Positions 31,150-39,717 of a stretch of 64,000 nucleotides of DNA are shown here, in pieces. How positions within the stretch are numbered: the stretch's first letter is position 1; every line of letters starts with the position of its first letter. The DNA is from Candidatus Dormiibacterota bacterium. GTDB taxonomy: Bacteria > Chloroflexota > Dormibacteria > Dormibacterales > Dormibacteraceae. The notes under the pieces are model-generated. The model did not search any database and had not been told where the DNA came from. It saw only the letters and a program-made list of their open reading frames with translations. Location: the NCBI GenBank assembly GCA_003169845.1, contig PNAG01000021.1, positions 1 to 64,000 of the forward strand. The letters are read 5' to 3'. The position numbers were made by a program, and so were the translations under genes.

Positions 31150-32043
31150 CTACCGCCACCAATCATTGCCCCGTTCCAGGTAGGCCAGGAGCATCCCGTG
31201 GCGCAGGCCCTCGTGGCTGATCTGGAGCACCGCCAGGCCGTACCAGTCCAGGAAGAGGAGCAGGACCTCGATGCCCGCCCGCATCGCCTTCACCCGCTGG
31301 GCCGGCAACCCGATCGTTCCGGCAACCTCGGCCGCACGCCTTCCATCGAGGCGCGCCTCGCAGGTGAGCAAGCCGGCGGTAGTCAACACCGTAGGTGGGT
31401 TGCGGCGCGTGAGCACCAGAGGCAGGTTGGCGGCCGTCCCACCGGTGGCGACGAGCCGCTCGACCTCACCGTCCGGGGCCTGGATCAGCTCGCGGAGCGC
31501 GGCCTTGCGCAGACGCGCGCGCTCGTCGGGTTTCGGAGGATCGGACAGGTGGGCACCGGCCAGCACGCCTGAGCCGATGGGCAAGCTCGTCCACCGGACC
31601 ATCTCCTTGCCCCGACCGATCGCCACCTCGGTCGATCCGCCGCCCAGGTCGATCATCGCCCACTCGCGGCGGACCGCATGGCGGCTCGCCACACCCTGGA
31701 AGCTCAGCTCCGCCTCCCTGTGCGGTGAGATCACATGGACCGGCGTGCCGATCGCCTCACCGGCGGCCCGCGCGAACTCGGCGCCGTCCCTGGCCTCTCG
31801 CACAGCCTGGGTCGCGCCTCCGATCAGCACGTCGATGTTGTGGCGGCGCGCCTGGGCGACGACGCTGCGCAGCGCTCGGATCGCGGCCTTCGCTCTAGCG
31901 CCGATCTCGCCTGTTTTGGCGACCCTCGCTCCGAGCTCAGGCATCTCGACGTAGTGGGCGACCTCTTCGAGCTTCCCGCGCAGGACGTCGGCCACCAGCG
32001 CGTGGACCGTGTTGCTGCCGATGTCGACCGCGGCGAGACGCAA
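31150..32043 (-). CDS. Ppx/GppA family phosphatase (exopolyphosphatase-like)
   Basis: 297 residues, the short form (first two actin-like domains only). Visible: N-terminal AAVDIGSNTVHALVAD phosphate loop, GATQAVREARDGAEF, and the second glycine loop MIDLGGGSTEVAIG, then PIGSGVL. Degrades polyphosphate or (p)ppGpp-type substrates; which one is not decidable. TTG start at 32043 with TAGAGT 9 bases upstream. This -10 overlaps that of divergent fumC. It lies upstream of the CDF gene on the same strand. Confidence 0.88.
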   Translation of the reverse strand: MRLAAVDIGSNTVHALVADVLRGKLEEVAHYVEMPELGARVAKTGEIGARAKAAIRALRSVVAQARRHNIDVLIGGATQAVREARDGAEFARAAGEAIGTPVHVISPHREAELSFQGVASRHAVRREWAMIDLGGGSTEVAIGRGKEMVRWTSLPIGSGVLAGAHLSDPPKPDERARLRKAALRELIQAPDGEVERLVATGGTAANLPLVLTRRNPPTVLTTAGLLTCEARLDGRRAAEVAGTIGLPAQRVKAMRAGIEVLLLFLDWYGLAVLQISHEGLRHGMLLAYLERGNDWWR

Positions 32044-32052
32044 TATGAGCTC

Positions 32053-32062
32053 ACTCTAGAAT
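32053..32062. promoter_or_regulatory. Overlapping divergent -10 boxes for ppx and fumC
   Basis: Plus: TAGAAT at 32057-32062, 6 bases before ATG of fumC. Minus: TAGAGT at 32058-32053, 9 bases before TTG of ppx. The hexamers share two bases. Confidence 0.62.
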
Positions 32063-32068
32063 CTGGCG

Positions 32069-33487
32069 ATGGGCAAGAAGAAGGGCACGCGCATCGAGAA
32101 GGATTCCATGGGCGAGATGGAGGTCCCGGCCGACGCCTACTACGGCGCCTCCACGCAGCGCGCCGTGCTCAATTTTCCGATCTCGGGCCAGCCGCTGCCT
32201 CGCCGCTTCATCCGCGCCCTCGGGCTGGTGAAAAGGGTGGCGTCCCAGACCAACCTCGAGCTGGGCATGCTCTCGCGACGGCGGGCACGCGCGATCGGGG
32301 CCGCCGCGCAGCAGGTGATCGACGGCGAGCTTGACGCGGAGTTCCCGATCGACGTGTACCAGACGGGTTCGGGCACGTCGACCAACACCAATGCGAACGA
32401 GGTGATCGCAACCCGGGCGACGGAGATCCTGGGCGGCGAAAGAGGCGCCCGCCTGGTCCACCCCAACGATCACGTGAACCTCGGGCAATCCTCCAACGAC
32501 GTCATCCCGACGGCGATCCAGCTCGCCTCCGCGATGGCGATCCAGAACGAGCTCATCCCGTCGTTGGAAAGGCTGCGCAACGCGCTCGAGGCCAAGAGCA
32601 AGGAGTTCTGGGGCGTGATCAAAACCGGCCGCACGCACCTCCAGGACGCAACCCCGATCCGGCTCGGTCAGGAGTTCAAGGGCTATGCGGGGCAGATCGA
32701 GGAATCGATCCGGCGCGCGAAGACGGCGGTGGACGAGCTGGCCAGGATTCCACTTGGTGGCACAGCCGTCGGCACCGGCATCAACACGCACCCGCAGTTC
32801 GCGCGGCTGGCCGCAGCCAGGCTGGCTAAGGCCACGGGCGTTCCGGTCCGCGAGACATCGAATCACTTCCACGCGCAGGCCACGCTGGATTCGCTGGTCG
32901 CGGCGCACGGCGGGCTGCGCACCATCGCGACCAGCCTCTGGAAGATCGGGTCCGACGTGCGCCTGATGGGCACGGGCCCGATCGCCGGCCTGGGCGAGCT
33001 GCGGCTGCCCGAGACACAGCCGGGCTCGAGCATCATGCCGGGCAAGGTCAACCCCGTGATCGTCGAATCGCTCCTGATGGTGATCGCCCGCGTCTACGGC
33101 AACGACCTGACGGTCGCGATCTGTGGTCAGTCGGGCAGCTTCTTCGAGCTGAACGTGATGATGCCGGTGGCATCCGTCGCAACGCTGGAGTCCATCACCC
33201 TTCTTGCGACCTCGGTGCGCAACTTCTCCGAGCGGTGCGTCGAAGGCCTCCAGGCCACCGACCGCGGCCCCGAGCTGGTCGAGCGAAGCCCAATGCTCGC
33301 AACGGCGCTCAACCCCGTCCTCGGCTACGACGAGGCGGCCAAGATCGCCAAGGAATCCATCCGCACGGGTAAGAGCATCAGGCAGCTGGCGCGGGCCAAA
33401 GGCATGAGCGAGGCGGCGCTGAACAAGGTGCTGGACCTCGGGAAGATGACGAAACCTGGCCTGGAAGGTCCGGGCGGCGGAGGCTGA
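32069..33487 (+). CDS. fumC: Class II fumarate hydratase
   Basis: 472 residues, homotetrameric fumarase/aspartase superfamily, interconverting fumarate and malate in the TCA cycle. Visible: TGSGTSTNTNANEV, HPNDHVNLGQSSNDV, KTGRTHLQDATPIRLGQEF and the signature GSSIMPGKVNP (about 319-329) with the catalytic serine loop. Fumarase is preferred over aspartate ammonia-lyase by the HPNDHVN B-site-type segment and overall likeness, but aspartase cannot be fully excluded. Leaderless-type promoter (TAGAAT, 6 bases). It is followed by a K+ channel gene. Confidence 0.9.
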   Translation: MGKKKGTRIEKDSMGEMEVPADAYYGASTQRAVLNFPISGQPLPRRFIRALGLVKRVASQTNLELGMLSRRRARAIGAAAQQVIDGELDAEFPIDVYQTGSGTSTNTNANEVIATRATEILGGERGARLVHPNDHVNLGQSSNDVIPTAIQLASAMAIQNELIPSLERLRNALEAKSKEFWGVIKTGRTHLQDATPIRLGQEFKGYAGQIEESIRRAKTAVDELARIPLGGTAVGTGINTHPQFARLAAARLAKATGVPVRETSNHFHAQATLDSLVAAHGGLRTIATSLWKIGSDVRLMGTGPIAGLGELRLPETQPGSSIMPGKVNPVIVESLLMVIARVYGNDLTVAICGQSGSFFELNVMMPVASVATLESITLLATSVRNFSERCVEGLQATDRGPELVERSPMLATALNPVLGYDEAAKIAKESIRTGKSIRQLARAKGMSEAALNKVLDLGKMTKPGLEGPGGGG

Positions 33488-33510
33488 GGGGCCCGGTAGC
33501 CAGCTGAGCG

Positions 33511-34521
33511 GTGAAGAAAGCCCGGCTGCGCCACCCGCTGACGCGTTTTCGCCTGGCGGTCCTCCTGCTCGGCGTGATCATCGTGTACGGCATCGCCGGT
33601 TACATGCTGATCGACGGATGGAACCTGCTCGATTCCTTCTACATGGTGATCATCACCATCAGCACCGTCGGCTACACGGAGATCCATCCGCAATCGGCCG
33701 CCGGCCGAATCTTCACCTCGACCCTGATCGTCACCGGGGTGGCTACCATGCTGTATGGCTTCGGTGTCTTCGCCGAAACGCTCGCTGACAATGCGTTTGG
33801 CAACTACAGGAGAGAACGTCAGTTGGAGCGCAGCCTGAACCAGCTCCGCGACCACTTCATCATCTGCGGATACGGCCGCATCGGGACGCAGATCGTCGCC
33901 GAGTTCGAGGACCACAAGGTCCCGTACGCGGTGATCGACCAGACCGAGGAAGCCGTCGGACGGCTTCGCGCCGAAGGCCGCCTGCACATCGAAGGCGATG
34001 CATCGAGCGAGGATCTGCTGAAGCAGGCGGGAATCGAACGCGCGCGGGGATTGATCTCCGCAGTCGACTCCGACGAACGTGCCGTCTACATCGTCCTCGC
34101 TGCTCGAGCGCTCAAGCCGGACCTTTACATCATCGCAAGGGCGGGACGTCCCGAATCGATCCGCCGGCTCGAGCTCGCCGGCGCGACGAGGACGATCTCT
34201 CCCTACGGGATGGCCGGTCACCGGATCGCGGAGCTCGCCGTGCGCCCAGCCCTCGTCGACGTGCTGGACACGCTGCACCACGGCGAAGCCGGGATCGGGG
34301 TCGAAGAGCTGCTCATCGGAACGGGTATGGCCTCTATCGGCAAGACCATCCAGGACGCGGGGTTGCTCGACCAGTCGGCGGCGAAGCTGCTCGCTCTGAG
34401 ACGCCGCGACGGGACGCTGCACGTCAGCCCCAGCCCAGAGCTGCGGCTCGAAGACGGCGATCTCTTGATCGCACTCGGCACGGAGGCACAGCTGCTGAAG
34501 TCGACGTCGCTGTTGAAGTAG
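33511..34521 (+). CDS. Two-TM potassium channel with RCK (TrkA-N/TrkA-C) domain
   Basis: 336 residues. Two membrane helices flank a pore loop whose selectivity filter reads TVGYTE (about 52-57; TVGYG is canonical, so the last filter position is substituted). A RCK domain follows with GYGRIG nucleotide-binding glycines (about 120-125) and then TrkA-C (about 250-335). Ligand-gated K+ channel of the MthK type. GTG start at 33511, 23 bases after fumC, without a clear ribosome site. Confidence 0.88.
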   Translation: MKKARLRHPLTRFRLAVLLLGVIIVYGIAGYMLIDGWNLLDSFYMVIITISTVGYTEIHPQSAAGRIFTSTLIVTGVATMLYGFGVFAETLADNAFGNYRRERQLERSLNQLRDHFIICGYGRIGTQIVAEFEDHKVPYAVIDQTEEAVGRLRAEGRLHIEGDASSEDLLKQAGIERARGLISAVDSDERAVYIVLAARALKPDLYIIARAGRPESIRRLELAGATRTISPYGMAGHRIAELAVRPALVDVLDTLHHGEAGIGVEELLIGTGMASIGKTIQDAGLLDQSAAKLLALRRRDGTLHVSPSPELRLEDGDLLIALGTEAQLLKSTSLLK

Positions 34522-34552
34522 CCCGCCTCCCGGCGCCCCGCAAAGGTGCCGC

Positions 34553-34558
34553 TACAGT
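34553..34558 (+). promoter_or_regulatory. -10 box (TACAGT) of the 34565 gene
   Basis: TACAGT ends 6 bases before ATG 34565: leaderless arrangement. Confidence 0.6.
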
Positions 34559-34564
34559 GCTGGC

Positions 34565-35938
34565 ATGGAGTCGTTGGCGAAACGTCCTGAGCGGGTTGCG
34601 CTCGGCGCTGTTTTCATCGGGGTGGCCCTGGTGCTGGCCAAGCTCGTGGTGGGAGTCCTCACGGGCAGCCTGGGGATCCTGAGCGAGGCGGTTCACTCGC
34701 TGTTCGACGTCGCCGCGAGCACCTTCACGCTCGTCGCGATACGAACCGCGCGCAAGCCCGCCGACCGCGAGCACCCCTACGGACACGGACGGGCAGAGAA
34801 CGTGGCCGCCTTCGCGGAGGGCATCCTGCTCCTGATCACGGCCGCGGGGATCGCGGTCGAGGCGATCCGCCGCCTCGCGACCGGAGGCGCGATCGTCAAC
34901 CCGGCCGGCTACGCCTTCGTGCTGTTGATCGCCACCCTTGCGATCGAGTCGGGGCGGGCGTTCGTGCTCAGGCGCGTGGGCCGGCTCGCCTCCAGCGAGG
35001 CGATGCTGGCGGACGCGACCAACCGCATCTCGGACGTGCTGGCGACGGTCGGTGTGCTGGCCGGACTGGCCGGCGTCCGGATGGGCCTTACCTGGGCGGA
35101 CTCGGTCGCGGCCCTGCTCGTGGCGGTCATCATCGCCCGGGCGGCGGCGCAGCTAGCGTGGCGCTCGGGCGACATTCTCATCGACCGCGCGGCGGCGGAG
35201 GCGGAGAGACAGCTTCGCGCGGCGATCCAGGACGTCAGCGGAGTGCGCGAGGTCCGCTCGGTTCGCGTACGACGGTCGGGTCCCAACCTGATCGGAGACG
35301 CAAGCATCGCCACCCGACGCATGCTTTCGGTCGAGGCGGCCGGAGCGCTGGCCGAGGACGTCAAGCGCCACGCTCGCTCGGTCCTGCCGACGCTCGAGCT
35401 CTCGGTGCTGGTGGAAGGCCAGGAGCGGCAGGGTGACCTGGTCGAGCGCATACACGCCGCGGCCGCGCGCAACGGCGACGTGCGAGACCTTCACAACGTG
35501 ACAGTCGAGCGCGAGGCGGATGGATCGCTGCACCTCACAATGCACGCGAAGCTGCCGGGCGACATGACCCTGGCCACTGCTTCGCGGGCCAGCGCCGGGC
35601 TCGAGCAGGCGCTGCGCGCCGAGCTGCCAGACGCCACGCGCATCGACGTTCACCTCGAGCCGATTGAACCTCACGTCGTGAGCGGAGAGGACGTGACGGC
35701 GAGGCGGGCGCAGCTGGCCGCTCGGATTCGGGAGATCGTCGAGTCGCACCCCGAGGTTCGCCGGTGCGTCGACGTCGAACTCAGCGACCGCCACCAACGA
35801 ATCCACGCCCACGTGGTCGCGGAGGTCGCCGGCGACATCAGCCTCGAACAGGCTCACCGGATCGAGACCGAGCTCGAAGAGATGATCCGCCGCGCGCTTC
35901 CCGAGGTGCACGAGGTCGTCGCTCGCGCGACGGCATGA
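34565..35938 (+). CDS. CDF-family cation transporter with extended tandem C-terminal domains
   Basis: 457 residues versus about 300 for a usual FieF/MMT1-type carrier. Six membrane helices (residues 10-215) with SEAVHSLFDVAAS (H-x-x-x-D) and MLADATNRISDVLATVG (D-x-x-x-D), the D-D/H-D sites of the Fe/Mn/Zn branch. The C-terminus holds what look like three consecutive cation-efflux ferredoxin-like domains (about 220-300, 300-370, 375-450), each beginning near IREIV/IHAAA-type helices and VRDLHNVTV/VRRCVDVEL strands. The extra domains suggest altered dimerisation or metal sensing. It ends 4 bases before hairpin repeat copy B. Confidence 0.85.
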   Translation: MESLAKRPERVALGAVFIGVALVLAKLVVGVLTGSLGILSEAVHSLFDVAASTFTLVAIRTARKPADREHPYGHGRAENVAAFAEGILLLITAAGIAVEAIRRLATGGAIVNPAGYAFVLLIATLAIESGRAFVLRRVGRLASSEAMLADATNRISDVLATVGVLAGLAGVRMGLTWADSVAALLVAVIIARAAAQLAWRSGDILIDRAAAEAERQLRAAIQDVSGVREVRSVRVRRSGPNLIGDASIATRRMLSVEAAGALAEDVKRHARSVLPTLELSVLVEGQERQGDLVERIHAAAARNGDVRDLHNVTVEREADGSLHLTMHAKLPGDMTLATASRASAGLEQALRAELPDATRIDVHLEPIEPHVVSGEDVTARRAQLAARIREIVESHPEVRRCVDVELSDRHQRIHAHVVAEVAGDISLEQAHRIETELEEMIRRALPEVHEVVARATA

Positions 35939-35942
35939 GGGG

Positions 35943-35988
35943 ATCCCCACGAAGTCCGAGGCTTCGCCGTGAACTCGCGGCGACCCCG
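35943..35988 (+). repeat. 46-bp hairpin repeat, copy B
   Basis: Same 46 bases as copy A with minor changes; the second arm is weakened (GAACTCG in place of GACTTCG). It fills the gap between the stop at 35938 and the ATG at 35994. Confidence 0.82.
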
Positions 35989-35993
35989 TTTAG

Positions 35994-36887
35994 ATGAGAC
36001 CCGGCCGCGCGGCAGACCTTCCAGCTCTCATCGAGCTGTGGCGATCGGAGGTGCGCGCTGGGCACCGTGACAGCCTGCCCAGAGAGCCCGAGGTCGAGGG
36101 CCTGCTGGCTCATTTCGACTGGGCTGCTCGGTCCCGCGTGGAGGAAGGCGCGCGAGGTCTTGACGGCGGGGTCCTGGTGACGAGCCGGCCCACACCTGGG
36201 GGCACCGTCGCAAGAATCGACCCCGCGGCGTCCGGCGAGGAGCCGGCGCGGATGATGCGGGACCTCGTGCAGTGGGGCCTGCATCTCTCGCGCGCTGCAG
36301 GCGCCGCGGCGGCGCAGGTCTGGGTCGGCCCAGGTCGGGGCGGCGCGCTCCAGGACCTGGGGCTCGAGCTGGTGCGCCCGTGGTGGCGAATGGACCGCAG
36401 CCTGGCCGGCGATCTCCCGGCGCCGGTGCCGGTGAACGGCTACCAGCTCCTGGACGGGTCTACTGTGGCGAAAGGATCCTGGGCTGAGATGCACAACCGA
36501 TCGTTCGCGGACCATTGGCGCTTTTCGCCGCACACCGAGGAAGAGCTGATGGCGGGTAAAGCACCGCAGCTGTGCCTGATAGCGCTCACAGCCACCTCTG
36601 GCGAGCCGGCGGCTGTGACGCTGTGCCAGCTGGAGACCTATGTCCAGGACTCACGGCCTCAGCCCGTCGGGCTTGTGAGCTCGGTCGGAACAGTGCCCGA
36701 GCACAGGCGCCGGGGCCTCGCCAGCTGGTTGGTGGCTGAAGGCTTGATCCGGCTCCGGACCGCCGGTGCACGGCACGCGTCTCTATATGTCGACGGCCTG
36801 AACGAGACCCGCGCCTTCGATGCCTATCGCAAGCTTGGTTTTGAGTTGGCGTTCGTGGCTGAGGTCTGGGAAGCTACCTTCCCGTGA
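35994..36887 (+). CDS. Tandem GNAT acetyltransferase-like protein
   Basis: 297 residues made of two GNAT-like halves. Only the second keeps a clear acetyl-CoA motif A (SSVGTVPEHRRRGLASWLVAEGL, about 222-244) followed by YVDGLNETRAFDAYRKLGFE. The first half is degenerate. The layout resembles MshD (mycothiol synthase), but substrate residues cannot be checked. ATG 35994 follows hairpin repeat copy B by five bases. The next gene overlaps by GTGA, so it begins a four-gene coupled operon with a sedolisin and two zinc-ribbon proteins. Confidence 0.75.
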   Translation: MRPGRAADLPALIELWRSEVRAGHRDSLPREPEVEGLLAHFDWAARSRVEEGARGLDGGVLVTSRPTPGGTVARIDPAASGEEPARMMRDLVQWGLHLSRAAGAAAAQVWVGPGRGGALQDLGLELVRPWWRMDRSLAGDLPAPVPVNGYQLLDGSTVAKGSWAEMHNRSFADHWRFSPHTEEELMAGKAPQLCLIALTATSGEPAAVTLCQLETYVQDSRPQPVGLVSSVGTVPEHRRRGLASWLVAEGLIRLRTAGARHASLYVDGLNETRAFDAYRKLGFELAFVAEVWEATFP

Positions 36888-38530
36888 AAACCGCTTTCGG
36901 CCTGGCTGTCGTGCTCGCCCTGGTGGCTTGCGGACCTTCCAATGCAAGCCCTTCCACCCCGGCGGCCGCCGTTTTACGACCTGCGCCCACTCCGCCTCCG
37001 ACGCTGGCGACAGCAATCCGGAATGCAGTCCCGCTCGGCCCGGCGCGCGAGACGACCACCGTCTCGCTGAGCTTCGCGCTGAAGGTGAGGGACGCCGCAC
37101 GCCTGGCGAAGCTGATCGCCTCGGGGCAGACTGTGACTCCCGAGGCCTATGCGGCTGAGTTCGGCCCGGACCCGGCGGCCGTGCAGGCTGCGGTGGCGTG
37201 GTTGCAGCAGCTTGGATTCAATGCTTCGTGGCGCGCCGGATCGAGCCTGATCGCCGCGGACGGGCCCGCCCCGCTGGCGGCGGCGCTGCTGCAGGTCGAC
37301 ATCGACAACTTCCGCCAGGTCGATGGCACCACCTTCTACGCCGCGCTGGGTCCACCCTACATCCCGCCGCTTCTGGCCGCGGCCGCGAGCAGCGTCAGCG
37401 GGCTCGACAACTATCGAGGTGCACGCACTCTCGCTGTGCGCCGAGGCGGCCTGACGCCAACCGACGTCCTCGCCTTTTACAACTTGAAGCCGCTGCGCGA
37501 TGCGGGCCTTGACGGAACTGGCCAGACGATCGTGCTCCCCGAGATCGACGACCTGCCGGATCTCACCGACCTGAACAAGTTCGCGACCGAGTTCGGGCTG
37601 CCGCCGTTCGACTCATTCCTCACGGTCAAGCGGGATCCCAACTGGGGCACTCCCATGAAGCCGCAGGGCGAGACCGTGCTCGATCTCGAGATCCTGCACG
37701 AGGTCGCGCCCCAGGCCAAGCTCGTGATCTACCTCTCGGCGCCCGACTTCGGGCACGGAGACCGCGCCTTCGATCAGATGGTCACCGATCACCTGGGCTC
37801 GATCATCTCGGAGAGCCTCGGCGCGTGCGAGCCCGACACTCCCTCCGGGCACCGCAACACGTACGCGAGCATCCAGGATCGCGCCGTCGCGGAGGGCATG
37901 TCGCACTTCGTGGCCAGCGGAGACAGCGGCGCCTACACGTGCGGCGAGGGCCAGGACCCGGCCGCAAGCTTCCCGTCGACGCTGCCCACGGTCACAGCGG
38001 TCGGTGGAACGACTGTGTTCGAGTCGACGGCAGGTATCTATTTCAAGGAGACGGCCTGGGGCGCCCCTCTCGACGAGAGCGGCACCGGCGGCGGACCGAG
38101 CCAGTTCTACCCGGCGCCCGACTACCAGAAGAGCACCCTCCAGGCGGCAGGCCACGGCCAGCGTCAGGTCCCCGACGTGTCCGCCGACGCCGATCCTTCG
38201 ACCGGCTTCCACATCGTGTTCCAGGGGCAGGACGGGCAGGCGGGCGGCACGTCGGCCGCGACGCCGCTATGGGCGGCAACCATGGCGCTGATCAACCAGG
38301 ATCTGAAGAAGAAGGGGCTCCGGGAGTCCGGATTCGCCAACCCAGCCCTGTACTGGATGGGCCAGAACTCCGCCACCCTGCCCGCCAAGCCGTTCCATGA
38401 CGTCGCCACCGGCAACAACCTCGCTTATGACGCCGGCACCGGCTGGGATTTTGCGACCGGATGGGGGAGCATGGACGGGGCTGCGCTCGACGCCGCATGG
38501 ATCCTCTACATCAAAGGTGGTGGCGCATGA
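36884..38530 (+). CDS. Lipoprotein serine-carboxyl peptidase (S53, sedolisin/kumamolisin)
   Basis: 548 residues. Lipoprotein signal ending LALVAC (Cys 16), a Pro-rich linker, a pro-kumamolisin activation domain (about 55-175), then the S53 catalytic domain. Catalytic residues: Glu and Asp in GETVLDLEILHE (about 263 and 267), oxyanion Asp in FVASGDSGAY, Ser in GGTSAATPLWA (about 456), and a C-terminal calcium site (DVATGNN, GTGWDFATGWGS). Sedolisins are acid-active endopeptidases; being lipid-anchored, this one would work at the cell surface. GTG overlaps the GNAT stop; the next gene overlaps by ATGA. Confidence 0.9.
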   Translation: MKTAFGLAVVLALVACGPSNASPSTPAAAVLRPAPTPPPTLATAIRNAVPLGPARETTTVSLSFALKVRDAARLAKLIASGQTVTPEAYAAEFGPDPAAVQAAVAWLQQLGFNASWRAGSSLIAADGPAPLAAALLQVDIDNFRQVDGTTFYAALGPPYIPPLLAAAASSVSGLDNYRGARTLAVRRGGLTPTDVLAFYNLKPLRDAGLDGTGQTIVLPEIDDLPDLTDLNKFATEFGLPPFDSFLTVKRDPNWGTPMKPQGETVLDLEILHEVAPQAKLVIYLSAPDFGHGDRAFDQMVTDHLGSIISESLGACEPDTPSGHRNTYASIQDRAVAEGMSHFVASGDSGAYTCGEGQDPAASFPSTLPTVTAVGGTTVFESTAGIYFKETAWGAPLDESGTGGGPSQFYPAPDYQKSTLQAAGHGQRQVPDVSADADPSTGFHIVFQGQDGQAGGTSAATPLWAATMALINQDLKKKGLRESGFANPALYWMGQNSATLPAKPFHDVATGNNLAYDAGTGWDFATGWGSMDGAALDAAWILYIKGGGA

Positions 38531-39717
38531 ACGAGAGAGGGCCCGATCGCCGCCAGGGTCCCGGGCGCCGAGCCGGCGAAACGGGGGCTCGACCGGTGGA
38601 AGGACCGCCGCTCGTCACTTGCCCGCACTGCGGCTCGGTGGTTCCCGCCGGCGATTTCTGCGGCCACTGCGGCGCGCACCTGATCACCGCAAGCACCTCG
38701 CGCAACCACGCTTTCGCCGCCGTACCTTCGGAACAGGTGGCACATCCCTCGATCGTTTCCACGCTCTTCCCGCACCTGCCTCACCGGCGTGGTGGCGCCT
38801 TTCGTTGGGCGCTGATCTCCGGAGCGGCGGCGGTTCTCCTGCTCGCCTCGCTGCATCTGTTCGCGCCCGCGACCATAGCGGCGACCTTCCTGCTGCCGGT
38901 GCTCTACCTGCTCTACCTGTACGAGGTCGAGGTCTACGAGGACGAACCGTGGCTGCTCGTCGCCATGACGATGGTCACGGGCGCCGTGCTGGGCTATGCC
39001 TTCACGGAGTTCGCCGGCAGCGCGGTGTCTCAGTTGAACCTGACCGGCGACCGGGAGAACGCTTTCGTCCTCGCGGGCGTGGCGATCCCGATCGTGGCCC
39101 AGGTGCTGATGCTGGCCGGCCCGCTTTTCCTGTACCTGTTCAGGCCCCGATACCGAGAGCCACTCGACGGCCTTACGTTTGGAGCCGCGTCAGCCCTCGG
39201 GTTCACGCTGACCAGCTCGCTCGTGGCATTCTGGCCGCTCATCGGCGGACCGTTGGTGGCAGCGGGGGCGCCGCTTGACTGGTCGCTCCGGCTGCTGCGT
39301 GCGGGCATCCTGGTGTCACTGGTCAACGCGAGCACGACTGCGCTTGTCACCGCGGCCGTCTGGCTTCAGCGATACGACCGCCGCCGCGCGGGCCTGCCCT
39401 GGACCACGAGCATCCTCGCCACCCTGATCGTCGCGATCGGCGCGCAGGTTGTGCTCGGGATGCTTGGCTTTGCTCTCTCCGACCTCGTCGCCGGGACGGC
39501 GGTCCTGCTGATCGCGACCATCGCTCTTCTTCTATATGTAAGGCTGGTCATCCACCAGGCGCTGCTGGTCGAAGGAGCCGAGCATGAGATCGGTCCAGAC
39601 GCGCCGTGTCCCGAGTGTCACCGGGTCGTCCCGACCATGGCCTTCTGCCCAGCATGCGGGGCGGCGCGAGCCGCGGGCACCAAGCAGGGCCGGATGCGCA
39701 CGGGGGGTGTGGCATAG
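38527..39717 (+). CDS. PrsW-like membrane protein flanked by two zinc ribbons
   Basis: 396 residues. N-terminal zinc ribbon CPHCGSVVPAGDFCGHCG (about 32-49), eight or so membrane helices, and a C-terminal zinc ribbon CPECHRVVPTMAFCPACG (about 361-378). The membrane part resembles PrsW proteases (YLYEVEVYEDEPWLLVAMTMVTGAVLGYAF and DGLTFGAASALGFTLTSSLVAF), but the paired catalytic glutamates (EExxK) are not evident, so it may be an inactive relative. Start by ATGA overlap with the sedolisin gene. Sandwiching zinc ribbons on both ends is unusual. Confidence 0.7.
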   Translation: MNERGPDRRQGPGRRAGETGARPVEGPPLVTCPHCGSVVPAGDFCGHCGAHLITASTSRNHAFAAVPSEQVAHPSIVSTLFPHLPHRRGGAFRWALISGAAAVLLLASLHLFAPATIAATFLLPVLYLLYLYEVEVYEDEPWLLVAMTMVTGAVLGYAFTEFAGSAVSQLNLTGDRENAFVLAGVAIPIVAQVLMLAGPLFLYLFRPRYREPLDGLTFGAASALGFTLTSSLVAFWPLIGGPLVAAGAPLDWSLRLLRAGILVSLVNASTTALVTAAVWLQRYDRRRAGLPWTTSILATLIVAIGAQVVLGMLGFALSDLVAGTAVLLIATIALLLYVRLVIHQALLVEGAEHEIGPDAPCPECHRVVPTMAFCPACGAARAAGTKQGRMRTGGVA

